Below, one piece after another: positions 32,952-41,106 of a DNA stretch of 64,000 bases. The notes under the pieces were generated by a model. It was not told where the DNA came from. It saw only the letters and a list, made by a program, of their open reading frames with translations, and searched no databases. A program made the position numbers and the translations under genes. Numbering within the stretch: the stretch's first letter is position 1; each line of letters opens with the position of its first letter. The DNA comes from a virus. The stretch spans positions 1 through 64,000 of the IMG/VR virus record IMGVR_UViG_3300042522_001545; one strand, written 5' to 3'.

Positions 32952-33200
32952 ATGTACGAAGATATAAAAAAGTTATTAGAAAATTATAAGCCAACAAATA
33001 ATACAGAACAGGATGCTGAAATCCAAAGGATGCTTTCTTTGTGTTTTCAGGTCATAATGAGACTAGAAACACAGAATGGCGAATTAGTAGAAAAGATATT
33101 AAAGATTGAAAGAGTAGAATCAACGCTATTAAATGAAATTGAAAGTATCAAAAATAAAACCTCAGATTTTCTTGGTAGTTGGGTTCGTTATAATTGGTAA
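32952..33200 (+). CDS. Small coiled-coil protein, 82 aa
   Basis: An 82-residue acidic helical protein (MYEDIKKLLENYKPTNNT start; ETQNGELVEKILKIERVEST heptad-like region). GGAG is at good spacing before the ATG. It lies between two glycosyltransferase genes, is likely structural or regulatory for them, and matches no family I can name. Confidence 0.55.
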   Translation: MYEDIKKLLENYKPTNNTEQDAEIQRMLSLCFQVIMRLETQNGELVEKILKIERVESTLLNEIESIKNKTSDFLGSWVRYNW

Positions 33201-33203
33201 TTT

Positions 33204-33929
33204 ATGACACAGACTATTAATATATTTCAAGTTATTAAAAATAGATCTAAGATAATAGATGGGCAGCAAACGCTGTATCTTTATCCTAATTGTATAGATT
33301 CTATAATAAATGCTATCTCAAGCTCTTCATTTAATTATAAGCTTTATGTTTATGATTTTCATTCTGACGACTATCCTTTATACGACTGGATGCCCAATAA
33401 ATTAAAAGACAAACTAGACTATGAGATAATTCAAACAAATTCGGAATTTTTTGATAAGGGGGAGGGTCTAAATTATTCTCGTGATTTGTTTACTGAAGAT
33501 GACTTTTTAGTCTATTTAGATGTTGATGTGATAGTAACAAAGTCTTTTATTGAGCGTATAGAGGCTAGATTTAACACGGACAATGCTGTCGGGTTTTTTG
33601 CTCCATATTTTTTGGCAGAAGATGGGTTGAATGGACATAAGGTTTTAGAGAGTGTGGGTAACTTATGGATTAGGCATAAAGATCTATTGAAGTTGCCACC
33701 TTGGATTTCTATGAATTGTTGGGGTGGAGAAGATACTATATTCCTTTACAATTGTATTAAAAATGGATTAAAAGTGTTTCGAGAAACAGACACAGACCTT
33801 TATCATCAATGGCACCCCATTGACCTAAGAAATAAATATTATAAAGGAGGAGATCCTCCTAAGGCTGATTATGCCCAAGCTATTAGAGAATACTATAAAA
33901 CTGGTATTCTGAAGGAGATTACTAAATGA
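33204..33929 (+). CDS. GT-A-fold glycosyltransferase
   Basis: A 241-residue protein. FLVYLDVDVIVTKSFI near residue 103 holds a DVD metal site; FFAPYFLAEDGLNGH and NCWGGEDTIFLYNCIKNG near residue 171 form the acceptor and catalytic blocks ('GgED.....r'). LYHQWHP near the end is typical of GT27/GT7-like galactosyl- and GalNAc-transferases. ATG 33204 follows the previous gene by 3 bases. The sugar is not determined. Confidence 0.72.
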   Translation: MTQTINIFQVIKNRSKIIDGQQTLYLYPNCIDSIINAISSSSFNYKLYVYDFHSDDYPLYDWMPNKLKDKLDYEIIQTNSEFFDKGEGLNYSRDLFTEDDFLVYLDVDVIVTKSFIERIEARFNTDNAVGFFAPYFLAEDGLNGHKVLESVGNLWIRHKDLLKLPPWISMNCWGGEDTIFLYNCIKNGLKVFRETDTDLYHQWHPIDLRNKYYKGGDPPKADYAQAIREYYKTGILKEITK

Positions 33930-34981
33930 ACGTTACTATTCAAGCAATGAGGGGATCAGCAGAGAATACTTTTTTCCCTTATGTAGATTGGATGTACCGT
34001 ATACTTTTTAAAGAACTAGAGTCAAAACTAGACTGGAAAATCTCTCTCAACTCCAGACCATGCGTAAAAGAACAATTTGGGAATCCACACGGTCAACATT
34101 ATACTATTATCAGAATAGAGGGATGTAAACCTATTGTAATAGATGAAAGAGAGACTTCTTATATTACTCCGGCTATAAATGACTTTGATGCTTGGTTTAT
34201 TGTTAAATATGCGTATAGAGAGAAAGAAGGCTTTTATAATAACAAAGGTATAGGAATTGACAATGATGAAAAAAGTAAAACTTTAGGAGGCTGTAGACAT
34301 AAGGTTGTACCATGGGTTGGACACGCCTGGGAATATGGAAGATGGAAAACAAAGCCATGTGAAAATTGGATTTCTAATTTTGACAAAGATATAAACTTAA
34401 TATTCACTGGAACAGATAGAACAAATAGAGATACTGGTATGGTACGCTCAGAGAGTTGCAGATTACTTGAAAAATATTTTCCTCCGATGTCTTATATTGG
34501 TCTATGTTCAGTTCCTTTTGGTTTAACAAAAGGTATTGAGGGCTTGGTTTATGCAGATATTATTATTCAAAAAATGTATCAAGACTACCAAGAAAAACTA
34601 TCTAGATCTAGAATAGGATTAACTCTTCCCGGCCTGGGACTCGCCTGCTACAGAGAATATGAATATTTTGCCCAATGTATTCCGTGTATATCTCCCAAGT
34701 TTGAGATCGGATATGCCGACCCGCTGATTCCTGATTATCATTATGTGGCATTTGATTTACAAAGCCCGTCGTCTTTTGTAGACGCATATGCTAAGCTTCA
34801 AGATAGAGAGTTTTATGATTTCATTTCTTTGAACGCATGGAAATGGTGGCAAAAAAATACCAATCCAAAAAATAAACAAGGAATGCTTGAGTCTTTCTTG
34901 TCGGCGCTAGGGCAGTGTGATTCTTTTAAAGAACAATTTAAAAGCTATTATGTAAGCCTATTACCAAAGGAAGTTTTATGA
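33926..34981 (+). CDS. Putative GT-B glycosyltransferase
   Basis: A 351-residue protein with a two-domain GT-B-like layout. An N-terminal half contains DAWFIVKYAYREKEG and HKVVPWVGHAWEYG. The C-terminal half has SRSRIGLTLPGLGLACYREY near residue 230, resembling the donor-binding 'G.g..c.R..E.la.g..pi' region, then FAQCIPCISP. It is rich in Trp and Cys. No named family, so the enzyme class is inferred from layout and context. Confidence 0.6.
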   Translation: MNVTIQAMRGSAENTFFPYVDWMYRILFKELESKLDWKISLNSRPCVKEQFGNPHGQHYTIIRIEGCKPIVIDERETSYITPAINDFDAWFIVKYAYREKEGFYNNKGIGIDNDEKSKTLGGCRHKVVPWVGHAWEYGRWKTKPCENWISNFDKDINLIFTGTDRTNRDTGMVRSESCRLLEKYFPPMSYIGLCSVPFGLTKGIEGLVYADIIIQKMYQDYQEKLSRSRIGLTLPGLGLACYREYEYFAQCIPCISPKFEIGYADPLIPDYHYVAFDLQSPSSFVDAYAKLQDREFYDFISLNAWKWWQKNTNPKNKQGMLESFLSALGQCDSFKEQFKSYYVSLLPKEVL

Positions 34982-35238
34982 CAGAAGATGAATATACCAA
35001 GAGTGATGGTTTTAAGATCCCAAAAGATACTAGTTATACAGTGAGAAGATATCTTACTTTTCTTGGGATGAATGGTGCGGTTGTTTATCGTCCCACCAAG
35101 TATGAGGATGTTTCAGAAGAATTTAAGACCGTGGCTCAGATGTTAGGTTTTACTGTTTTTAGTAATGGTGATGCGTATTGTTTTGTTAATGAGGGTGGCA
35201 ATTGTACAAGAACGGCCCTACCAGCACCACCAGCTTAA
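34978..35238 (+). CDS. Hypothetical protein, 86 aa
   Basis: An 86-residue protein (DGFKIPKDTSYTVRRYLTFL, then FSNGDAYCFVNEGGNCTRTA) ending in Pro/Ala. It overlaps the preceding gene by 4 bases. The middle is beta-rich. No family recognised and no glycan-enzyme motif; its inclusion in the translationally coupled chain suggests it is real. Confidence 0.55.
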   Translation: MTEDEYTKSDGFKIPKDTSYTVRRYLTFLGMNGAVVYRPTKYEDVSEEFKTVAQMLGFTVFSNGDAYCFVNEGGNCTRTALPAPPA

Positions 35239-35252
35239 GCAGGTATTTATAA

Positions 35253-35888
35253 ATGAAACACATAGTATCTTTAGGCGTAGACTGTTCTTTAGCCAGTTAT
35301 TTTAAAGATAAAAATATAAGACAAGAAGCGTATCCTTTTGATTGGGTAGTTTCTTACTATGGAATAGATATTTTATTGGAAAATAAGTTCGATAATTTTT
35401 TCCCTAACGATGGAGAAAGTTCTACCGACTATATTCGCTTTATGCATGATTCTTTTCCTAAAGACATTACAAAATATGAAAGAAGAATTGAGAGATTGTT
35501 TCAATTAATAGATTCCGTTAACGATGAGTTACTTTTCATTAGGCTGGGCCATTCTTCTAACCATCATTTTGATTGTTCCTCTTTAAAAACAAAGCCAACA
35601 CCAGAGCAACTAGATGAAATAAAGTTGTCAAAAAACATTTATCAATTTTTAACTAGAAAAAATCCCAAGCTTAAATTTGAAATGCATCTTATACTAAACT
35701 GTAATTTATGTAAAAGTACGATAGAAGAGGAAAAAAACTTGGATATTCGGACATATGATCTTTCCCAAAGTATGCCAGAGTTTTCTTTGGAGGAATCACA
35801 AAAAAATAATAAATACTGGGGAATTTATCTACACAATAGAACAAGGGTTATAAATCAATTTTTAAATAATTGGATTGGTAAACTATGA
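35253..35888 (+). CDS. DUF1796-type putative papain-like cysteine peptidase
   Basis: A 211-residue protein of the DUF1796 family (PF08795). It opens HIVSLGVDCSLASYF, where Cys11 is the predicted nucleophile, and has AYPFDWVVSYYG near residue 27, the defining 'yPFDW' block. LLFIRLGHSSNHHFDC near residue 92 may hold the His. In bacteria this family appears in glycan-biosynthesis clusters but its reaction is unproven; an acyl-transferase role is also considered. It overlaps the next gene by 4 bases. Confidence 0.7.
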   Translation: MKHIVSLGVDCSLASYFKDKNIRQEAYPFDWVVSYYGIDILLENKFDNFFPNDGESSTDYIRFMHDSFPKDITKYERRIERLFQLIDSVNDELLFIRLGHSSNHHFDCSSLKTKPTPEQLDEIKLSKNIYQFLTRKNPKLKFEMHLILNCNLCKSTIEEEKNLDIRTYDLSQSMPEFSLEESQKNNKYWGIYLHNRTRVINQFLNNWIGKL

Positions 35889-36694
35889 AAAACTTATTAA
35901 TTGGTTATTTTTATAACGTAAAATCTCTTGAAGGAATAAAGGTGTTTATAAAGAGCTCTTATTCCTTAAAAAATAAAAGCTTTGATACTGTTCTGCTAGA
36001 TGCTTCTGACGATGGTTCGGGAGAAGAGATAAAAGAATTTGCAAAAGATTACGATGTTTCAATTGTCAAAATCAAGAAACAAATCGATAGCCTTTATATA
36101 GATAGATTTCAAGCATATAAAGAATACCTTAGTCAAACTACGTATCACCATATAATACTGAGTGATTGCACAGATGTTTATTTGCAAAAAGATCCTTTCT
36201 TAGACTTAGAAACGTATCAATCTGGGTTGGTTTTGTCGTCTGAAAATGCTTTAATTAAAGATATACAGTGGAATTATGACATTATTAAAAATGTTTATGG
36301 TTATGAGATAGCAGATCGTTTTATAGAAGAGCCAATAATTAATAGTGGTATAATTGCAGGAGACAAAACTTCTTTAGATATTATTTGTAGTCTAATTGTT
36401 TCTGAACACGATAAGACACATCGTTGTTTTACCGGATCAGACCAAGGAATATTAATGAAAATAATCTATTCTAAACAATATCCTTATCCTTATAACTATC
36501 AATTTGCTCCTAGTAATTTTAGCCTGATGTTAGCTGCTGGTTTTGGTTTTTCTGATAAGCTAATCAATAGTCATGGAATTAATATTGACGGAATCAAAAT
36601 CACAGACAATCTGAATAAGGTGTATTCAATTATTCATCAGTACAATAGAAAAGAAAGTTTTAACAATAAAGTAATCCAATATTTCTCAACATAA
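35885..36694 (+). CDS. GT-A-like glycosyltransferase
   Basis: A 269-residue protein. An N-terminal strand-helix reads LLIGYFYNVKSLEGIKVF; HHIILSDCTDVYLQKDPFL near residue 88 carries the DCTD metal site. PIINSGIIAGDKTSL near residue 154 and FTGSDQGILMKIIY near residue 181 are the 'NsG...G' and 'sDQ' blocks of small bacterial/plant glycosyltransferases. The late INSHGINIDG is typical of the same group. Donor and acceptor unknown. Confidence 0.68.
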   Translation: MKNLLIGYFYNVKSLEGIKVFIKSSYSLKNKSFDTVLLDASDDGSGEEIKEFAKDYDVSIVKIKKQIDSLYIDRFQAYKEYLSQTTYHHIILSDCTDVYLQKDPFLDLETYQSGLVLSSENALIKDIQWNYDIIKNVYGYEIADRFIEEPIINSGIIAGDKTSLDIICSLIVSEHDKTHRCFTGSDQGILMKIIYSKQYPYPYNYQFAPSNFSLMLAAGFGFSDKLINSHGINIDGIKITDNLNKVYSIIHQYNRKESFNNKVIQYFST

Positions 36695-36725
36695 GCAGAA
36701 AAACATGGGTTTCTAATCTACAAAT

Positions 36726-37649
36726 ATGAAAAAAATATCATCTCCAGACGAAGCTAAAAACAAGGTTAAAAAAACAAACTTGATCATCTATGGTTCAATA
36801 AGGAACATAGAAGAACATTTCGCAAAGTCTTTTTCAAATATTGACAAGATATCTGATGTTTTTGATAATGTACTGTGCATTATTTTTGAAAATGATTCAT
36901 CAGACAAAACAAGAAATCTACTAAAAGATTGGAAAAAAAGTAGCAGCAAAATAAAAAAACACATCATCTTGGAAGATGGTCTAGCAAACACAATGCCTTC
37001 TAGAACACAAAGATTAGCTTATTGTAGAAACTCTATTCTAAAATACATATTTGAAAACAGCCTAGAAAATACTTATGAGTATGCTTTGCACTGTGATTTA
37101 GATGAAGTTTTTTGGGAGATAAGCATTGATGGAATTTTAACATGCTTTCAATACGATCTTGATGAATGGGACATGATGGGTTGTATCAATGAAGATTTTT
37201 ACTACTTTGATTACTGGGCATTAAGACACAAAGACTCGTATTTTGCCAATAATGTTTTTTCTACTTGCTATTATCCGAAGCAGGACTACAGACAACACAC
37301 AAAGACATTCAGTAAAATTATATTTGAAGCGTCTAGATCAAATGACAAACTAGTACCAGTTCAGTCTTGTTTCAATGGCATGGGACTATACAGATTAAAG
37401 AGCATGAAGGGTTGCAGCTACTTGGGCTTGCACAAGTGTGGAATTTGTCAAGACAGCAAATGCAATGTAGGTGTTGATGCCAGAAATTTTTCAGAACCAA
37501 CAGACGATAATGACCATATAAACCTACACAGAGAGATGATGGATAAGAACAATGCAAAATTATACATTAATACTGATATGAAGTTAAAAATAAAACCAGG
37601 AACTATGTTCTACAATATCTTTGGAGGCAATTGTGATGTGGAGAAATGA
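36726..37649 (+). CDS. CAP59-like (GT69-type) glycosyltransferase
   Basis: A 307-residue protein resembling fungal CAP59/CMT1 capsule mannosyltransferases (PF11735). It has LIIYGSIRNIEEHF near residue 19, IFENDSSDKTRNLLKDW near residue 55 ('yEN.S.D.T...L'), and TQRLAYCRNSIL near residue 97 ('R.a..RN..L'). YALHCDLDEVFWEI near residue 117 holds a DLDE metal site, and MMGCINEDFYYFDYWALR follows ('.yDYwAlR'). An alpha-1,3-mannosyltransferase is the family reaction; here the donor is not shown. Confidence 0.75.
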   Translation: MKKISSPDEAKNKVKKTNLIIYGSIRNIEEHFAKSFSNIDKISDVFDNVLCIIFENDSSDKTRNLLKDWKKSSSKIKKHIILEDGLANTMPSRTQRLAYCRNSILKYIFENSLENTYEYALHCDLDEVFWEISIDGILTCFQYDLDEWDMMGCINEDFYYFDYWALRHKDSYFANNVFSTCYYPKQDYRQHTKTFSKIIFEASRSNDKLVPVQSCFNGMGLYRLKSMKGCSYLGLHKCGICQDSKCNVGVDARNFSEPTDDNDHINLHREMMDKNNAKLYINTDMKLKIKPGTMFYNIFGGNCDVEK

Positions 37650-38331
37650 TATAATAAATTACTTGATAAAAACCAAAAAATTCAAAAACTATCTAGAAAT
37701 AGGGGTCAGAATACCGGATGAATGTTTTAATAAAATAGAATGTCCCACAAAACATTCCGTGGACCCTGGACACGAAAAATATTATGATCCTAAAATTGCA
37801 GAAGAATATCACAAAATAACATACAAATTTACATCAGATAAATTCTTTGAATTACTTGATATGGGTTCTTTGGACTTAAACAAAGATTATAAGTGGGACA
37901 TAATATTTATTGACGGCTTGCATCTTGCTGAGCAAGTTGAAAAAGACATACTAAATTCCTTAAACCACCTGAGTCCGTCTGGGATAATTGTAGTTCACGA
38001 CATAAATCCAGCAACTATTCATACTGCCCGAGAAGATTATCAGTACAAAGTCTCAACAAATCAATTTGACAAAGTCACTTATGGTTTTAATTTGGGATAT
38101 TGGAATGGAACTGTTTGGAAAACTTTCTACAAGATGAGAGTAACAAGACCAGATTTAGAGATGTACTCTGTGAACACCGAAGATATGGGGGTGGGCATAA
38201 TAAAAAAAGGAAGTCAAAAGTGTTGCGAATTTGATAATCCTTTTTATGAGTTCAATAAATTTGCCGCAAAAAGAAATTATTACTTGAATTTGATTACAAT
38301 TGAAGAATTTTTGACAAAGGAGAAATGTTGA
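37636..38331 (+). CDS. SAM-dependent methyltransferase (Methyltransf_24 type)
   Basis: A 231-residue class I methyltransferase. KNYLEIGVRIPDECF near residue 15 is motif I; WDIIFIDGLHLAEQVEKDI near residue 93 and SGIIVVHDINPA near residue 119 are the distal motifs with a DGLH metal-site-like block. ATG 37636 is used because GGAGG lies 8 bases upstream. It overlaps the CAP59-like gene by 14 bases. It is likely to methylate the glycan or a precursor. Confidence 0.78.
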   Translation: MWRNDIINYLIKTKKFKNYLEIGVRIPDECFNKIECPTKHSVDPGHEKYYDPKIAEEYHKITYKFTSDKFFELLDMGSLDLNKDYKWDIIFIDGLHLAEQVEKDILNSLNHLSPSGIIVVHDINPATIHTAREDYQYKVSTNQFDKVTYGFNLGYWNGTVWKTFYKMRVTRPDLEMYSVNTEDMGVGIIKKGSQKCCEFDNPFYEFNKFAAKRNYYLNLITIEEFLTKEKC

Positions 38332-38373
38332 TGAGTTCTTGGAACGATAGAAGATTTCTTAAAGGAAATGAAT

Positions 38374-39087
38374 ATGACTAAAAAATTTTACGGTGAAGCT
38401 TTTTTGAATCCTGCTACTTTGGTTAATATAGCATCTAGCCATGAAACATGGCAAGAGATTCTATCTTTTCATCGTCAATTAGCAACAGACGATTATGTTA
38501 AATATCTTGACAGATGGTATAACAAATGTATTAATCTTTATGGAAAAAATTGGTTCTATTTGGATATTATCAATGTATTATACTCTGCTTCTAAAGTTTT
38601 AAAGCCAAAAAATTATTTAGAAATAGGGGTTCGTCGTGGTCGGTCTGCGTGCACTGTTGTAAGAGGATGTCCTTCGGTTGATATTTGTGCTTTTGATATG
38701 TGGGTGTCTAATTATGCCAATATGGATAATCCCGGATCAAATTTTGTACAACAAGAATTATCTCGTCATGAACATTGTGGCAAAGTTCATTTTATCAACG
38801 GCAACAGTCATGAAACATTACCGTCTTTTTTTAATACAAATTCAGATTTGAAATTTGATTTAATTACCGTAGACGGAGATCACTCTGCGGAGGGGGCAAC
38901 CAAAGATTTAGAAGATGTTATACCTTATCTTTCTGTGGGTGGAGTTCTTGTTTTTGATGACATATCTCATCCTCAACACCGCTATTTATTAGATGTATGG
39001 AAATCTGTAATAAGCAAACATAATAACTTAACTGATTATTGTTTTACTGAGATTGGTTACGGAGTAGCTTTTGCTATAAAGACATGA
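38374..39087 (+). CDS. SAM-dependent methyltransferase (Methyltransf_24 type)
   Basis: A 237-residue class I methyltransferase. KNYLEIGVRRGRSACTVV near residue 76 is motif I, ICAFDMWVSNYANMDNPGSN follows, and FDLITVDGDHSAEGATKDL near residue 165 with VGGVLVFDDISHPQH are the metal-site and terminal blocks. ATG 38374 has AAAGGA at 7 bases; ATG 38368 is too close to it. It overlaps the epimerase gene by 4 bases. Confidence 0.8.
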   Translation: MTKKFYGEAFLNPATLVNIASSHETWQEILSFHRQLATDDYVKYLDRWYNKCINLYGKNWFYLDIINVLYSASKVLKPKNYLEIGVRRGRSACTVVRGCPSVDICAFDMWVSNYANMDNPGSNFVQQELSRHEHCGKVHFINGNSHETLPSFFNTNSDLKFDLITVDGDHSAEGATKDLEDVIPYLSVGGVLVFDDISHPQHRYLLDVWKSVISKHNNLTDYCFTEIGYGVAFAIKT

Positions 39088-39935
39088 ACGCAGAAAAAGT
39101 TTTAATATTGGGATCAAGGGGCTTTTTTGGCAAGAATTTCATAAGCAAATTCAACTCCCAAGTATTTTATAATGACAATCTGAACTTAGAAAATTATGAA
39201 GAATTGTTTGTTTACCTTAATAGCATAAGGCCAACAGTCGTTATCAACTGTGCTGGAGTGGTCGGCAGTTCCATAGGTAATATTGATGACTTAGAAATAT
39301 TTGAAAGAAACAACAAAATTCTACACAATGTTTTTTCTGTGTGCTCAAAATTCAAAACAAAATTAGTAGTATTTTCAACATACAGAGTTTTCGGAGATGC
39401 CGAACAATATAGTGAAAGTGATGTTCATCTATCAGAGATAAAAAACAACTCTGGGTATTTGTTATCAAAGAAAGTTTTAGACTATTATATCAAAGCTTAC
39501 TCCGAACAAATAAAGATATTGTGTCTTTTTTTGACTAATGCCTATGGAGAGCACGATTTATTTAGCGAACAAAGTAGGATTGTTCCTGCTTCCATATTTA
39601 AGATTTCTAACTACGATAAAGTATTTGTTGATTGTAATGAAAAAACTCAAGTTAACTTATTATACATAGATGACATATTGAAAATAGTAGAACACCTTTT
39701 AAACAATAATGTGTATTGTAATAAGATAGTTTTTAATACAAAGAATACAATAACAATAAAAAATCTACATGAACTTATTATGGATAAGATGAATAGGAGC
39801 ATAGATATAAAATACAACAATTCAAAACAAATTGTTTCGGCTAACTCTCCAAAAAATACTAACTTTAAATTTGATTACACTGATATGGATTATGGGCTGT
39901 CCAAAACAATTAAGTTTCACATGAGGCATAAATGA
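39084..39935 (+). CDS. RmlD/NAD-dependent epimerase-like SDR
   Basis: A 283-residue extended short-chain dehydrogenase. VLILGSRGFFGKNFISKF near residue 5 is the GxxGxxG NAD(P)-binding motif, VVINCAGVVG near residue 52 is the 'NcAg' block, VFSTYRVFGD near residue 94 holds the Thr/Ser-Tyr region, and YLLSKKVLDYY near residue 122 gives the YxxxK catalytic pair. It fits dTDP-4-dehydrorhamnose reductase or GDP-fucose synthase-like enzymes. The reaction is unspecified but it completes a deoxysugar step in the cluster. Confidence 0.78.
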   Translation: MNAEKVLILGSRGFFGKNFISKFNSQVFYNDNLNLENYEELFVYLNSIRPTVVINCAGVVGSSIGNIDDLEIFERNNKILHNVFSVCSKFKTKLVVFSTYRVFGDAEQYSESDVHLSEIKNNSGYLLSKKVLDYYIKAYSEQIKILCLFLTNAYGEHDLFSEQSRIVPASIFKISNYDKVFVDCNEKTQVNLLYIDDILKIVEHLLNNNVYCNKIVFNTKNTITIKNLHELIMDKMNRSIDIKYNNSKQIVSANSPKNTNFKFDYTDMDYGLSKTIKFHMRHK

Positions 39936-39968
39936 AGTACTATTTGTTGATAATTGCGAAATGTTGTA

Positions 39969-40082
39969 ATGCATCAAGAGTATACATCATTGAGTATGTA
40001 TAATGAAATATTACCATTAAAAACAATATATGATGATTACTTTAACGAAACAATAAAAACTTATAAAAAATATTATATATGA
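39969..40082 (+). CDS. Short frame, possible gene remnant, 37 aa
   Basis: A 37-residue frame (MHQEYTSLSMYNEILPLKTI onward, Lys/Tyr-rich end) between the epimerase and the GT42-like gene, overlapping the latter by ATGA. A second short frame (39932-40003) precedes it in another frame. The 143-base gap looks like the eroded end of a methyltransferase- or glycosyltransferase-type gene rather than an intact one. It could equally be a genuine small protein. Confidence 0.25.
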   Translation: MHQEYTSLSMYNEILPLKTIYDDYFNETIKTYKKYYI

Positions 40083-40798
40083 AAACTTGCTATGTATTTG
40101 CTTGCGGCCCATCTATTAAGGACCAAGATTTAAAAAAAATAAAAGATAATCCTTGTGTTACAATTAGTAATTTTTTTGTTCACCCAGAATTTCAGAATAT
40201 GAATGTAAAGTATCATATTTTTGGACATTTGCACCATCCTATTACTTATGAAATGGGAGTTGCGTGGTTTAAAGAGTGTGAAACTTGTGTAAACAAAAAA
40301 ACAAAAGTATTAATTCATATCAAGGATAAGCATATTGTTACAAATAACAATTTATTTGTAAATAATGAAGTTATTTATTGGGATAATGATGGACAATTCC
40401 CAGAAACTATACCAAACCGCATGGGACATTATGAAACTATAGCTCAGATTGGTTTGCAAATGGGTTATTATGTTGCTAAGCAAGAGAGCATTGACCAAGT
40501 ACTTGTTATGGGAATAGATCATAGTTGGGTAAACCATATTGGTGAAACAAAACATTTTTATGATGAATCTCAGAGTGTTTTGTCTAGGATGGGGTATAAT
40601 GAGTGGTTTTGGTTTACGGGCCGTGGAGGCGTTTGTAACGATTCAGATCTTGAAAGACAAAAAAATATACTGAATCAAATGAATAATTCATACCGTGAGT
40701 ATGGCGAATTGTGTGAAAAAAGAGGCGTATCGGTATATAACGGCACACCAAATAGTTTAATAACAGGTTTAAAATTTTTCAAAAACACAGTACAGTAA
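40079..40798 (+). CDS. DUF115 / GT42-like putative sialyltransferase
   Basis: A 239-residue protein opening CYVFACGPSIKDQDLKKI, the 'GPSl...dl..l' start of DUF115/MptE-like and GT42 (Cst-type) sialyltransferase-related proteins. VLVMGIDHSWV near residue 141 and HFYDESQ near residue 159 are similar in placement to the 'GiD.' and catalytic-His blocks. Just downstream lie the nonulosonic acid synthase and CMP-transferase genes, which suggests transfer of the nonulosonic acid. No alignment could be run, so the family choice is tentative. Confidence 0.55.
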   Translation: MKTCYVFACGPSIKDQDLKKIKDNPCVTISNFFVHPEFQNMNVKYHIFGHLHHPITYEMGVAWFKECETCVNKKTKVLIHIKDKHIVTNNNLFVNNEVIYWDNDGQFPETIPNRMGHYETIAQIGLQMGYYVAKQESIDQVLVMGIDHSWVNHIGETKHFYDESQSVLSRMGYNEWFWFTGRGGVCNDSDLERQKNILNQMNNSYREYGELCEKRGVSVYNGTPNSLITGLKFFKNTVQ

Positions 40799-40818
40799 AA
40801 TAATAAGGAATTAAACAC

Positions 40819-41106
40819 ATGAATACATTAGGGTTAAATCCTTTTAATGGAGATTACTTCTTACAAGCAGAATATAGTAAACTAATTGAAAAGCATAAGC
40901 CTGATTTACTATTAGAAACTGGAAGTTTTGAAGGAATAACAACAGAGTATATGTGTAGATTCGGCCCACCAGTCATCCAATTTTTTGATATAGTATATGG
41001 CAAAGACAAATACGTCTACAGATACAATGAAGAAGCCGCAGGAGCAAGGCGCGGAGTAATATTTTTAGAACCCATAGAGACAGAACGGGACAATACCCTT
41101 GTTTAA
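40819..41106 (+). CDS. Truncated methyltransferase-like protein, 95 aa
   Basis: A 95-residue frame with a methyltransferase motif I near residue 34 (LLLETGSFEGITTEYMC), followed by PPVIQFFDIVYGKDKYVY, but with no distal motifs. It then turns into a short charged tail (ETERDNTLV). It is much shorter than the roughly 200-residue family and is probably the 5' end of a broken gene. It overlaps the NeuB-like gene by 8 bases. A good GGA Shine-Dalgarno lies before the ATG, so it may still be translated. Confidence 0.5.
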   Translation: MNTLGLNPFNGDYFLQAEYSKLIEKHKPDLLLETGSFEGITTEYMCRFGPPVIQFFDIVYGKDKYVYRYNEEAAGARRGVIFLEPIETERDNTLV

